From the NCBI GenBank assembly GCA_964247735.1, contig CAXTVS010000014.1, forward strand, positions 1 through 64,000: a stretch of 64,000 nucleotides of DNA, in the 5' to 3' direction. Positions 18,436-27,777 of the stretch are shown piece by piece; positions within the stretch are counted from its first letter, which is position 1, and each line of letters starts with the position of its first letter. Made by a program: the position numbers and the translations under genes. This DNA is from Lichenicola sp964247735. GTDB taxonomy: Bacteria; Pseudomonadota; Alphaproteobacteria; Acetobacterales; Acetobacteraceae. The notes beneath the pieces are model-generated. The model had not been told where the DNA came from and made no database searches. It saw nothing but the letters and a program-made list of their open reading frames with translations.

Positions 18436-18556
18436 CGGCGGCCGCTGGACCGCGGGACGCTGGCATGGCTTGTGCAGGCGGCCGACCCCGCAACCCGATG
18501 CACGGAGCCTGATCCGCGATGCGCACCCGCCCGACCATCCTGCCGGACCTCGTCCG

Positions 18557-19009
18557 GTGACGGCGCGCCTCCTCGCCGTCGCCCTTCTGGTCCCGGTCGC
18601 GGCGGCGGCGGCCCCGTCGGGCGCGGAGCTCTACACGCAGCAGTGCTCGAGCTGCCACCAGGCGGACGCCGCCGGGGTTGCCGGCCAGTATCCGCCGTTG
18701 AAGAACCGGGTCGACAAGATCGCCGCCACCCCGGAAGGCCGGCACTACCTCGCCGACCTGCTGACGCACGGCATGGCGGGCTCGATCCAGGCCGCCGGCG
18801 ACACCTATGTCGGCTACATGCCGGCCTTCTCGCACCTCAAGGACGACGAGATCGTCGCGGTGCTGGACTGGGTGTCGGCGCTGGGCGACAGCAGGCCGCC
18901 GGTCACGATCGCCGAGGCGGACGTGTCCGCCGCACGCGGCCGGACCCTGACCGCCGCCGCGGTGGCGCAGGAACGCAAGGCGCTCGACGCCCAGCACCCG
19001 CTTCCTTAG
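18557..19009 (+). CDS. Secreted monohaem cytochrome c
   Basis: A 150-residue protein from a GTG start at 18557. It has a signal peptide (LLAVALLVPVAAAAAP) with predicted cleavage after the Ala run, then one haem-attachment site CSSCH near residues 32-36. A methionine in GYMPAFSHLKDDEI is the likely sixth ligand. It is a class I cytochrome c of the type that carries electrons in the periplasm. No ATG exists in a sensible place and the Shine-Dalgarno is weak, so the start is less certain than the reading frame. It lies 121 bp after gph, convergent with the glucosidase gene. Confidence 0.85.
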   Translation: MTARLLAVALLVPVAAAAAPSGAELYTQQCSSCHQADAAGVAGQYPPLKNRVDKIAATPEGRHYLADLLTHGMAGSIQAAGDTYVGYMPAFSHLKDDEIVAVLDWVSALGDSRPPVTIAEADVSAARGRTLTAAAVAQERKALDAQHPLP

Positions 19010-19024
19010 GCCGGAGTCCCGCGC

Positions 19025-21184
19025 TCAGAAAGGCGCCAGCGGGTCTATGCTGGCGCCGAAGCTGCGCTGCTCCACGGCGTCCGCATCGCCGGCCAGGACC
19101 TCGTGGCGGGTCGCGTCGCCGTCCCGCCAGAAGCGGATCGAGAAGTCCTGGGCGCCCACGGTCAGGTCCCTGATCGTGACGTCGGGCAGCCAGTCGGGAA
19201 GCTCGGGATCGATGAACACCCGGCCGGCGACCGCGTCGGGCAGCAGGCCCAGCATCGACTGCAGCAGGGTGAAGGCGGAGCCTGCCGCCCAGGCCTGCGG
19301 CACGTTGGCGCCCAGGTACTGGACCGGGAAGTTGGTGCCGTCCTTCTGGATCCCGGCGTACAGCTCGGGCAGCTGGTTGTCCCCGAAGTGCCCGGCAGCA
19401 CCGCTGATGTCGCGGGCGATCTGCGCCGCTTCCGCGCCGAAGCCGTAGCGCTTGAAGCCCATCGCGATCAGCGAGTTGTCGTGCGGCCAGACCGCGCCGA
19501 GCTGGTAGGCGTAGGGGTTGAAGGAGCGGTGCGCCGCCGACAGGGTGCGTATGCCCCAGCCCGACCACATGTCCGGCTGCATCAGCCGCGCCACCACGCG
19601 TGCGGCGCGATCCGGCGGCACGATGCCGGACCACAGGCACTGGCCGGGGTTGGACGCGACCGACAGCACCGGCGTCTTGTCGCCGTCGAGGGCATAGGCG
19701 TAGGTGCCCTCGGCCTCGTTCCAGAAGGCCGCGTTGAAGCGCTCGAACAGTCGCGCCGCCTTGTCGCGCAGGGCTGCGGCGCGCGCGGCGTCGCCGAGGT
19801 GGTCGAAGATGTGCGCCATCCGGCGCCACGCGTCGTAGACGTAGCCTTGCAGCTCGCACAGCGCCTTCGGCCCGCGCACCAGGCTGCCGTCGGGATACAT
19901 CACGGCATCGCCGCTGTCCTTCCAGCCCATGTTCTCGTAGCCGGCGGACGAACGGGTCTGGTATTCCTGGAAGCCGTCGCCGTCGCGGTCGCCGTAGTCG
20001 TCGATCCAGGCGAGGCAGGCCTCGGCGGCCTTCAGGTGGCGGTCGAGCAGGTCGCGGCGGCCGGTCGCCCGCCAGGCCGCATGGAGGGTGATCAGCCAGA
20101 GCGGGGTCGCGTCGGCGGTGCCGTAGTACGGCGTGTGCGGAATCAGCTTGAAGTACGCCAGCTCGCCGTAGCGCAGCTCGTGCATGATCTTGCCGGGCTC
20201 GGCGTCACGGTAGTCATCGCGCTCGGTCGCCTGCAGGCCCTGCAGGATCTCCAGGGTGCCGGCGGCGAAGTCCGGATAGATGATGAGGTTCTGCAGCGAC
20301 ACGATCAGGCTGTCGCGGCCGAACGGCGCGACGAACCAGGGCAGCCCGGCGGCGGGCATGAAGACCATGTGGTCGCCATCGCCGATCGGCAGCCGCAACG
20401 CAGCCATGTCGGCGGTCGCCTGGTGGAAGAAGCGGTAGAACTCCTCGTTGGAGGTGCTGATCTTCATCACCCGGCGCTGCCAGTCGCGCAGGTCGGCGGC
20501 ATGCCGGTTCTCGGCGTCGTGGGCGACGCAGGACTGTGGTGCCGTGATCTCCTGCCCGCAGTCGAGGAGGTCGTAACGCAGGCAGCAGTGCCAGCCGGCG
20601 CCGGGCTCGAGGTCGATCGCGAAGCTCAGCCGGCCGTTGGCGTAGAGCGCCTCCGCGCCGGCGGCGGTGATGGTGACGCCGCGGACGAAGTCCTGGTTGC
20701 GGTAGGTGTTCGCCAGCGACTGGCCTCCGGGGTCCCACTGCGTGGTGATCCGGCCGCGGCGGACGATCTTGTCCGACTTCACCTCGAACGTGTCGGCGAA
20801 GTCGCAGCGCAGCGCCAGCTCCAGGTTGAACCGGACCGGATGGAGGCCGTGGTTGGTGACGTCCAGATCCTCATGGATGCCGCCGTCGACCTCGCGGCTG
20901 ATCACCAGGGACATCGTGCGGGCGGCTACGGTGCCGTCCTGCGTCAGCACGTCCGCGTTGGTGAGGAAGATGCGCGACGCGTAGTAGGCAATGGCGCCGC
21001 CGTTGAGCAGCACCCAGGGGGTGCCGTTGGCGTAGATCGACCAGGCGCTGATCAGCCGGGTGTCGCGGAAGTACAGCCCCTTGTCGGAAGGCCAGTCGAT
21101 CTGCCCGCTTTCCTCCGAGATCAGCACCGTCTGTCCCTGGTGGATGGCGATCTGCGGCGGACCGACCTGGACCTTGAACGGCAT
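19025..21184 (-). CDS. Amylo-alpha-1,6-glucosidase / glycogen-debranching-type enzyme
   Basis: A 719-residue protein. The N-terminal ~200 residues are the beta-rich domain of bacterial debranching enzymes (SDKGLYFRDTRLISAW near residue 33). The rest is an (alpha/alpha)6 barrel with the family stretch FVAPFGRDSLIVSLQ and SNPGQCLWSG. It probably hydrolyses alpha-1,6 branches or short alpha-glucans. There is no signal peptide, so it acts in the cytoplasm. The ATG at 21184 has GGGAG upstream; an in-frame upstream extension was rejected. The gene follows the S9 peptidase gene by 184 bp on the same strand but has no obvious link to it. Confidence 0.87.
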   Translation of the reverse strand: MPFKVQVGPPQIAIHQGQTVLISEESGQIDWPSDKGLYFRDTRLISAWSIYANGTPWVLLNGGAIAYYASRIFLTNADVLTQDGTVAARTMSLVISREVDGGIHEDLDVTNHGLHPVRFNLELALRCDFADTFEVKSDKIVRRGRITTQWDPGGQSLANTYRNQDFVRGVTITAAGAEALYANGRLSFAIDLEPGAGWHCCLRYDLLDCGQEITAPQSCVAHDAENRHAADLRDWQRRVMKISTSNEEFYRFFHQATADMAALRLPIGDGDHMVFMPAAGLPWFVAPFGRDSLIVSLQNLIIYPDFAAGTLEILQGLQATERDDYRDAEPGKIMHELRYGELAYFKLIPHTPYYGTADATPLWLITLHAAWRATGRRDLLDRHLKAAEACLAWIDDYGDRDGDGFQEYQTRSSAGYENMGWKDSGDAVMYPDGSLVRGPKALCELQGYVYDAWRRMAHIFDHLGDAARAAALRDKAARLFERFNAAFWNEAEGTYAYALDGDKTPVLSVASNPGQCLWSGIVPPDRAARVVARLMQPDMWSGWGIRTLSAAHRSFNPYAYQLGAVWPHDNSLIAMGFKRYGFGAEAAQIARDISGAAGHFGDNQLPELYAGIQKDGTNFPVQYLGANVPQAWAAGSAFTLLQSMLGLLPDAVAGRVFIDPELPDWLPDVTIRDLTVGAQDFSIRFWRDGDATRHEVLAGDADAVEQRSFGASIDPLAPF

Positions 21185-21368
21185 TGGCTTGGCTCCCGGC
21201 GTCTCGATCGACCCATGGCTCAACACGTCGGGATCGCGCTTGTTGCATGGGAACGGCCGCCCCCGCTCCGTGCGGCGCGAGTGCAGCGCGCGGTTGTCGG
21301 CACGCTCGGCGTCGGGCGCGGCCGGGCCGTCCGGCGACGGCCGGAGGTCAGGGACGCGGGCGAGCCGG

Positions 21369-23504
21369 CTACGGTCGGGTCGCGATGTGCGGGGGCGGAA
21401 CCAGATGGCGGGTGAAGAAGTCGTCGGCCGCATCGAACAGGGCGAGCCAGGAGTGCTCCCGCAGCAGGTCGTGGATCTCGTCGGGGATCACCAGCTGCTC
21501 GACCTCGACCCCGTGCCGGCGAAGTGCCGTGACCAGTTCCACCGACTGGGAGAAGGGAACGTTGCGGTCGTCGTCCGCGTGGACCACCAGCACGGGCGAG
21601 CGCCACCGGTCGATCGTCGCCATGGCCGAGGAGTCGAAGGCAAGCTGGGCGGCGCCGGCCGGGGCACCTGGCCGATCGAGACCGGGAAGCATGCTGCGCC
21701 AGTCGTGCACGCCGGCATAGTCGACTCCCGCCGCCAGGAGGTTCGAGGCGCGTGCGAGCCCCAGCGCGGTCATCAGCCCGCCGTAGCTTCCGCCCCAGAT
21801 GCCGACCCGGGCAGGGTCCACGTCCGGGCGCGAGCGCAGGTAGAGCGCGGCACCCAGGATGTCGTTCAGCTCGCTGGCGCCGCTCGCCGCGAAGTTCAGC
21901 GGCGCCCGGAAGTCGAGGCCGTAGCCGATGCCGCCACGGTAGTTGACCGACAGCACCACGTAGCCCTCGTCGGCGAGGTACTGGTTCATCGCGTACATGA
22001 AGGTGTAGGCGTCCATGGGATGCCAGCCGAGGAGCATCTCGCGGGACGGGCCGCCGTGGAAGAACAGCACCGCCGGACCGGGCGCGCGCCGGCGGCCCGG
22101 CGGCGGCAGGAAGAGCTGGGCGTGGATGAGGAGGCCGTCGGCGGCGGTGAGCACCACCGGCTGTGGCTCGACCAGCCGGGCGGACGGGAAGTCCGCGGGG
22201 ATGGCATCGGGGGCGAGGTCGGTCGCGGCGCCGCCCGATATCACGACCGGGCGCATCGGGTTGCGCGCGTCGCCGTGCAACGCCAGCACCTGTCCGCCGC
22301 TGGACAGGACGGGATAGTCCTCGATGCTGGCACCGCGGGTCAGGGCGTGGGGGGCGCCGCCGGCGACGCCGACCTCCCACAGGTGCCAGCGATCGGTCTC
22401 CTCCGCGTTGGCGGAGTAGACGATGCGGCTCCGGTCGGAGCCGAGGGCGGTGTTGAACACCTCGCAGGCGCCGGGCGTCAGCTCGCGCGCCGGGCCTCCG
22501 GCCGCCGGCACGGCGTAGAGGTGCGCCCAGCCGGTCCGCTCCCAGGGAAAGACGATGCGGTCGCCGGCGGTCCACATCAGGGGCCGGTCGCCGAGCAGAG
22601 GATAGAAGACGCTGCCCGGGCCGGGTGCGGCTGCCCAGATCTGGTGGGCGGCACCCGTCGCCGGATCGGCAATCCAGATGGACCAGGGCTGGCCCTGGCG
22701 GCGGTCGGACGGGAAGCCCGCAGCGCCCGCCGGCACGCGGACGAAGGCGAGACCGCGCCCGTCCGGCGACCATTCCGGCGCCTGGTCGGTGTCGAAGCTC
22801 GGCTGCATCCAGGTGACGAGGTGGCTGCCCATGTCGTAGATGCCGACCAGGCTGTGGTCCGCGCGCGTGCTGACGAAGGCGAGGCGCGCCCCGTCCGGCG
22901 ACCAGGTGAGCGCGCCGTCCTCGCCGCGGTCGTGGATCAGCGGGCTCGGCGCCCCGCCGGCCAGCGACGCGGTCCAGACCTGTCCCTCGGACAGGTAGGC
23001 GACCACGTCGCCCCGGGGCGAGACGGCGGGGGAATGGCCGGGCCCCACCTGCCGCGGGGCCCGGCCGTCGATCGACGCGGTCCAGACCGCCTGGGGCGGC
23101 GCGCCGCTGGCGAGGCTCATGATGTTGACGGGACCGCCGCCCTCCAGGCTGCCTCCGCGGGTGTAGGCCACCATGCGCCCTGCCCCGTCCCAGCTGAGTT
23201 CGCCCAGGTCGTTGCCGTCGTCGCCGGCGTAGGCAGTGACCGGCTGGCTGCGATAGCTCCCGTCCGCCGCCTTCCGGGCGACCCAGACGTTGCGCACGCC
23301 GTCTGCGTCGTAGACCCAGGCGGCGCGTCCGCCCTGCGGCGCCGCGACCAGGGACGAGGGGAAGGGTGCGCTCAGCACCTGCTTCAGGGTGAAGTCGTGC
23401 GGCAGGCCGGACTGGGCGCGCGCGGCGGAGAGCGGGAGCAACAGGAGTGCTGCGGCCATCAGGCCGGGCGTGCCGATGCGACGTCCTCGTATCGCCCTCG
23501 TCAT
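21369..23504 (-). CDS. Secreted S9-family prolyl-oligopeptidase-type peptidase
   Basis: A 711-residue protein with a signal peptide (GLMAAALLLLPLSAARAQS, cleavage near residue 31). A long beta-propeller follows, with repeated WSPDG-type blades. The C-terminal alpha/beta hydrolase carries the catalytic triad: Ser in GIWGGSYGG, Asp in VHADDDRNVPF and His in IPDEIHDLL. It probably removes dipeptides or acylated residues from short peptides in the periplasm. The start has a GGGGGAG Shine-Dalgarno. It lies 52 bp downstream of the YkvI-like gene and closes the peptide-related operon that begins at 30808. Confidence 0.9.
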   Translation of the reverse strand: MTRAIRGRRIGTPGLMAAALLLLPLSAARAQSGLPHDFTLKQVLSAPFPSSLVAAPQGGRAAWVYDADGVRNVWVARKAADGSYRSQPVTAYAGDDGNDLGELSWDGAGRMVAYTRGGSLEGGGPVNIMSLASGAPPQAVWTASIDGRAPRQVGPGHSPAVSPRGDVVAYLSEGQVWTASLAGGAPSPLIHDRGEDGALTWSPDGARLAFVSTRADHSLVGIYDMGSHLVTWMQPSFDTDQAPEWSPDGRGLAFVRVPAGAAGFPSDRRQGQPWSIWIADPATGAAHQIWAAAPGPGSVFYPLLGDRPLMWTAGDRIVFPWERTGWAHLYAVPAAGGPARELTPGACEVFNTALGSDRSRIVYSANAEETDRWHLWEVGVAGGAPHALTRGASIEDYPVLSSGGQVLALHGDARNPMRPVVISGGAATDLAPDAIPADFPSARLVEPQPVVLTAADGLLIHAQLFLPPPGRRRAPGPAVLFFHGGPSREMLLGWHPMDAYTFMYAMNQYLADEGYVVLSVNYRGGIGYGLDFRAPLNFAASGASELNDILGAALYLRSRPDVDPARVGIWGGSYGGLMTALGLARASNLLAAGVDYAGVHDWRSMLPGLDRPGAPAGAAQLAFDSSAMATIDRWRSPVLVVHADDDRNVPFSQSVELVTALRRHGVEVEQLVIPDEIHDLLREHSWLALFDAADDFFTRHLVPPPHIATRP

Positions 23505-23556
23505 GGCTGCTCCCCCTGGTGTCCTTGATGTCGGATGACGATGGCGCCCGACGTCG

Positions 23557-24690
23557 TCAGGCGGATCCCGGAGCGGCCACGTCGGGCAGGAGGCGCGCGG
23601 CGCGGCGCAGGCGCCACACGCCGAGCGTCAGCAGGGGCAGGACGTAGACGGCGAGGAACGTCCAGCCGAGCAGGGTGTAGCCCCTGGCGATCAGCGTCAC
23701 GAGGCCGAAGCGCGCGGCGACGAAGATGGACCCGACGAGCAGGCCGAGCGCCACCGAAAGTCTTGCGGCCCGTGGCATCGGGTCGCCGCGCCGCCGGAGC
23801 CAGGTATGGGCCAGGCGCGCGTTGACCGCGTGCACCAGGCCGGTCCCGCTTTCGAGCAGGGCGGCGAAGATCATGACCTGGAACAGGACGCGGAAGGCGG
23901 GCAGGTCCAGCTGCCGGAGCAGCACGTCCGACGGCAGAGTCGCCCGGCCGATCCCGGGGTAGTCGGCGCTCATGCAGACGTAGAAGAGTGCGGCCGGGAT
24001 CATCGCGACCGGACCGCACGCCAGCCCGGCGAGCACCGCGTCCCGCCGGCTGGTGAGGTGGCGCACCACGGGCAGCACCACGACGGCGCCGATGACGTTG
24101 TAGCCGGCATAGGCGAGGCCACCGGTCGCCCACCTCGTTCCGATCGGGATCGGCCGGGCAAAGGCCGACGCGACGGCGCCGCCGAACCGGCTGAGACACA
24201 GCAGCAGGAAGAGCGCGTAGGTGGCGTAGAGGAGGATGGAGACGTACTTGAAGACCCGCTCCACCGCGGCGTCGCCCCACGCGGTGAAGGATCCGATCAG
24301 GATCGTCAGGAGCAGGGTACCCGTCAGGGCCGGCCAGCTGAACACGGCCTGTCCGATGGCGCCTGCGGCCGCACCGAACACGGCAAGGATGAGGATCAGG
24401 AAGACGAAGTAGGCCAGCTCGAAGCTCAGCCCCCACCGCCCGAGCAGGTGCCTGAAGAACATCCGGTAGTCGCCGCTGCGGGTCTCGTGCGCGAACAGGA
24501 AGGTCAGGACGCAGACCAGGCTCCAGACCGCGGTCGCGAGCAGCATGCCGAGGAGGCCGCCGCGCGGGCCGGACGGCAGGAAGAACTCCGCCAGCTCCCG
24601 GCCGGTGGCGTAGCCGCCTCCGATCACCACCGCCTTGAAGGCGAGCGCCGGCAGCAGCCAGCGCTGGAACCGGGACGGGTGCCGGCTCAC
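23557..24690 (-). CDS. YkvI-like multi-pass membrane protein (APC-superfamily type)
   Basis: A 377-residue protein of about ten hydrophobic helices. The N-terminus FKAVVIGGGYATGRELAEFF, with its glycine-rich unwound first helix, is characteristic of YkvI-like proteins, a poorly described branch related to amino-acid transporters. The start is GTG at 24690 with GGAG about 12 bp upstream. Substrate unknown. Its place between two serine hydrolases/peptidases and a peptide transporter suggests an amino-acid or small-peptide substrate, which is inference only. It follows the second S12 hydrolase by 184 bp. Confidence 0.72.
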   Translation of the reverse strand: MSRHPSRFQRWLLPALAFKAVVIGGGYATGRELAEFFLPSGPRGGLLGMLLATAVWSLVCVLTFLFAHETRSGDYRMFFRHLLGRWGLSFELAYFVFLILILAVFGAAAGAIGQAVFSWPALTGTLLLTILIGSFTAWGDAAVERVFKYVSILLYATYALFLLLCLSRFGGAVASAFARPIPIGTRWATGGLAYAGYNVIGAVVVLPVVRHLTSRRDAVLAGLACGPVAMIPAALFYVCMSADYPGIGRATLPSDVLLRQLDLPAFRVLFQVMIFAALLESGTGLVHAVNARLAHTWLRRRGDPMPRAARLSVALGLLVGSIFVAARFGLVTLIARGYTLLGWTFLAVYVLPLLTLGVWRLRRAARLLPDVAAPGSA

Positions 24691-24874
24691 GAGGGGCCCG
24701 GCTCCATCCGGACGGGACGAGGACAGCCGATGACGCGTGCGAACCGAGACGGCCGTCGGGCAGCGCCGGGACGGTCTGGCCGGGTCGCACGGGATCGGCC
24801 GCCGACATGGTGATCTTCCGGAGCGGCCGCGATCGCGTGGCGGCCGACTTCGTCCGGTCGGACGGCATGGCGGC

Positions 24875-26488
24875 TCACTTCGCGCCGACCGGCGTGAAGT
24901 CGAGGTCCTGGTAGTCGAAGCTGAAGTCGGCGGCCGGGGAGACCGGCTTCATCGTGACGTGGGACACGTGGCCGTCGAGGTCGAGCGCGAAGGTGACGAA
25001 GGCTGGTTCGATCGTCCTGTCGGTGAGGCGCGTGACGAAGCTGTCGTACTGCCAGTGGTCCAGCGGCCCCGACATGCGCGGGGTGGACCTGAAGTCGATC
25101 GTGAGGTGGTCGCCGCTGCGGCCGACGACGATGTTCCCGTACCAGTTGTCCTTGTAGGTGCCGACATAGGCGTCGAGCGGCTCGGAGGGACCCACCTTGG
25201 CCGGTCGGGCCGCCCTGGTGTTGACCAGCGCAGCCGCCTTGGCCAGCCGCGAGGCCGCATAGGCCTGGAACCTCGCCGGCCAGTCCTGGCTGGGCAGGCC
25301 CAGGTAGTGGTCGAGGAGCTCGTACATCAGGCCGAACAGGAGGTATCCGTCCTCGCTGTTGATCTCGATCGCGAAGCCGACATCCTTGCCCGGCAGAAGC
25401 ACCACGACGCTCTCGGAGCCGAGCACCGCGCCGCTGTGCCACACGATCTTCGCCCCCTGGTAGTCCCGCACCTCCCAGCCGAGCGCGTAGGTGTCGAACA
25501 GCGGGGTCGTGGCCGCGAGGGAGGGCGGCCGCGGCTGGATCGGCTGCAGCACCACCGGGTTCCACATCTGGTCGTGCGCGGCCTCGCTGAACAGGCGGCC
25601 GCCGTCCGGGAGCCTGCCGTGCGCGAGCTGGAGCTGCAGCCACTTCGCCATGTCGGCGATGCTGACGGCCATGCCGCCGGCGGGTGCTGCCGCCCGTCCG
25701 AGCTCGTCGTGCTCGTCCAGCACCTGCTGGTCGCCGAGGCCGCGCACCGCTCCCGTCGTCCGGGCGTGGGGGAAGGCGCGGTCGGGATCCTTGAAGTGGC
25801 CTGGGCTGTCGGTGGTGGTGTCCAGCATCCCGGCCGGCACCAGCACGTGGTCGTGCACGTAGGCTTCCCAGCTCTGGCCCGTCACCGCCTCGATCAGCTG
25901 CCCCACCACCATGTACAGGACGTTGTCGTAGGCGAAGCCGTAGCGGAAGCTGGTGGCGGGCTTGAGGTAGCGCAGGCGCCGGACCGCCTCCGCCCGCGAC
26001 AGGCTGCCGCGGGGAACGAACATGAGGTCGCCCTCGCCGAGCCCAAGGCCGCTGCGATGCACCAGCAGGTCGCGGATGGTGATCTCCCGCGTCACCCAGG
26101 GGTCGTACATCTGGAAGCCGGGCAGGCGGTCGATCACGCGGTCGTCCCAGGAGATCCTTCCGGCATCGACAAGGGTCGCCAGCGCCGCGACGGTGAACGC
26201 CTTTCCGGTGGACCCGGTGGCGAAGATGGTGTCGACGTCCACCGGGTCCGGCGCACCCAGCCGGCGCACGCCGAAGCCGTGCAGGAAGGTGGTCCGGCCG
26301 TTCTCCACGATGGCGACCGACAAGCCGGGAACGCCAGCCTGGCTGCGGAGCGCCTCGACCCGGGCCTCGAAGCCGTCCGGGGGCGATGCCGCCGCGGGCA
26401 GCGCGAGGCCCAGCAGGACCGGCAGCAGTGCCCAGGCGCGGATGCGGCTGGACGAGGGGCAGGCGGAAGGGCGGGAGGGGCGCGTCAT
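24875..26488 (-). CDS. Secreted S12-family serine hydrolase (beta-lactamase / D-aminopeptidase type) 2
   Basis: A 537-residue protein with an N-terminal signal sequence (RAWALLPVLLGLALPAAAS, residues 17-35). The penicillin-binding fold motifs are present: STGK at 93-96 with the nucleophilic Ser, YDN at 187-189, and a WHSGAV segment in place of the KTG motif. A C-terminal domain of ~120 residues (LDAYVGTYKDNWYGN...) is the beta-barrel often found in S12 enzymes. Related enzymes hydrolyse D-Ala peptides, D-amino-acid amides or esters. The ATG overlaps the transporter stop by 4 bp (ATGA). Confidence 0.85.
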   Translation of the reverse strand: MTRPSRPSACPSSSRIRAWALLPVLLGLALPAAASPPDGFEARVEALRSQAGVPGLSVAIVENGRTTFLHGFGVRRLGAPDPVDVDTIFATGSTGKAFTVAALATLVDAGRISWDDRVIDRLPGFQMYDPWVTREITIRDLLVHRSGLGLGEGDLMFVPRGSLSRAEAVRRLRYLKPATSFRYGFAYDNVLYMVVGQLIEAVTGQSWEAYVHDHVLVPAGMLDTTTDSPGHFKDPDRAFPHARTTGAVRGLGDQQVLDEHDELGRAAAPAGGMAVSIADMAKWLQLQLAHGRLPDGGRLFSEAAHDQMWNPVVLQPIQPRPPSLAATTPLFDTYALGWEVRDYQGAKIVWHSGAVLGSESVVVLLPGKDVGFAIEINSEDGYLLFGLMYELLDHYLGLPSQDWPARFQAYAASRLAKAAALVNTRAARPAKVGPSEPLDAYVGTYKDNWYGNIVVGRSGDHLTIDFRSTPRMSGPLDHWQYDSFVTRLTDRTIEPAFVTFALDLDGHVSHVTMKPVSPAADFSFDYQDLDFTPVGAK

Positions 26489-27777
26489 GAGAATTCGGCC
26501 TGCAGGTCCTGTTGTTGCTGCGCGCGTTCGGCCCGGTGCAGGGCGGGATCGAGAAGCCGGAGCAGGAGGCCCGCGACGGCCGCCAGCACGGTCAGCAGCA
26601 TGAAGAAGGCGGCATGGCCGGTCCTGCTCCACAGCACGCCGATCAGGCCGGCCGACAGGCTGCCGCTGAAGATGGTGAGGAACCAGGCGGCGACGGTGGT
26701 GGCGCCAAAGCCGGGAGGCGCCAGCCTGGCGAACACGCCGAGCCCGGTCGGCAGGATGAACAGCTCGCCGAGGGTCAGGATCGCGAAGAACAGGACGAGC
26801 CACGGCCAGCCGACCGGGACGGCGCCGTGCGACCAGGCCAGAAGGGCCAGCAGAAGGTAGGACCCTGCGACGACGAGCGCGCCGGCGGCCATGCGTCGCG
26901 CCAGCCTCTGCTCGCGCCCCCTGTCCGCCTGGCGCCGCCAGGCGGCGAGCAGCGGCTGCGTGAAGACGATCACGAACAGGGAGTTGAGCGACTGGAACCA
27001 GGTCATCGGGACCAGGACGTGTCCCGCGCTCCGGTCGACGCTGGTGTCCGTCCACAACGCCACCGTGTTGCCGACCTGCTCATAGGCGCTGCGGAACACG
27101 GTCACCGACAGCGCAACGCCGAGGAGCAGCAGCACGGTGCGGCGGTCGATGCGCGGGCGCCCGCTGTCGACGGTCACGCGCCTGGCCGCGGCCGGCGAGT
27201 CCGGAAGATAGCGCTGGCCCGACAGGTAGATGACCAGGCCCGACAGCATGCCGAGCCCGGCAACGCCGAAGCCGTAATGCCAGCCGTAGAGCTCGCCGAT
27301 CGTTCCGCAGGCGAGCGGGGCGAGGAAGCCGCCGATGTTCACGCCGAGGTAGTACAGGTTGTAGGCCCAGGAGCGGCGCGGATCCCCGGGCGCATAGAGG
27401 TGGTCGATCTGGCTGGGCAGGCTCGGCAGGAACAAGCCGTTGCCGAGCGCGATCGTCACCAGCGCGGGGTAGAACAGGCTCTCGAACGTCATCATGAAGT
27501 GGCCGGCGGCCATGATGCTGGCGCCCAGGATGACCGCGCGGCGCTTGCCGAGCAGCCGGTCCGCGACCGCGCCGCCGAGGATCGGCGTGAAGTAGGCGCA
27601 GGCGGTGTAGGCGCCGTAGACGAAGGACGAGGTGCCCTGCCCCAGCAGGAGCTGCTTGGTCATGTAGTAGACCAGCAGCGCGCGCATGCCGTAGTACGAG
27701 AACTGTTCCCACATGTTGGTCAGGAACAGGATCGTCAGGCCGCGCGGCTGGCCGAACCACGGCGAGGCCTCCCTCAT
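26485..27777 (-). CDS. POT/PTR-family proton-coupled oligopeptide transporter
   Basis: A 430-residue protein with about 12 hydrophobic helices. It begins with the POT signature arrangement: a helix 1 segment of FLTNMWEQFSYYGMRALLVYYM character with the ExFxxYG-like motif WEQFSYYG near residues 23-30, and the second POT region YYLGVNIGGFLAP. It should import di- and tripeptides with protons across the inner membrane. It overlaps the epimerase gene upstream and the S12 hydrolase gene downstream as ATGA on both sides, which ties peptide import to both enzymes. Confidence 0.88.
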   Translation of the reverse strand: MREASPWFGQPRGLTILFLTNMWEQFSYYGMRALLVYYMTKQLLLGQGTSSFVYGAYTACAYFTPILGGAVADRLLGKRRAVILGASIMAAGHFMMTFESLFYPALVTIALGNGLFLPSLPSQIDHLYAPGDPRRSWAYNLYYLGVNIGGFLAPLACGTIGELYGWHYGFGVAGLGMLSGLVIYLSGQRYLPDSPAAARRVTVDSGRPRIDRRTVLLLLGVALSVTVFRSAYEQVGNTVALWTDTSVDRSAGHVLVPMTWFQSLNSLFVIVFTQPLLAAWRRQADRGREQRLARRMAAGALVVAGSYLLLALLAWSHGAVPVGWPWLVLFFAILTLGELFILPTGLGVFARLAPPGFGATTVAAWFLTIFSGSLSAGLIGVLWSRTGHAAFFMLLTVLAAVAGLLLRLLDPALHRAERAQQQQDLQAEFS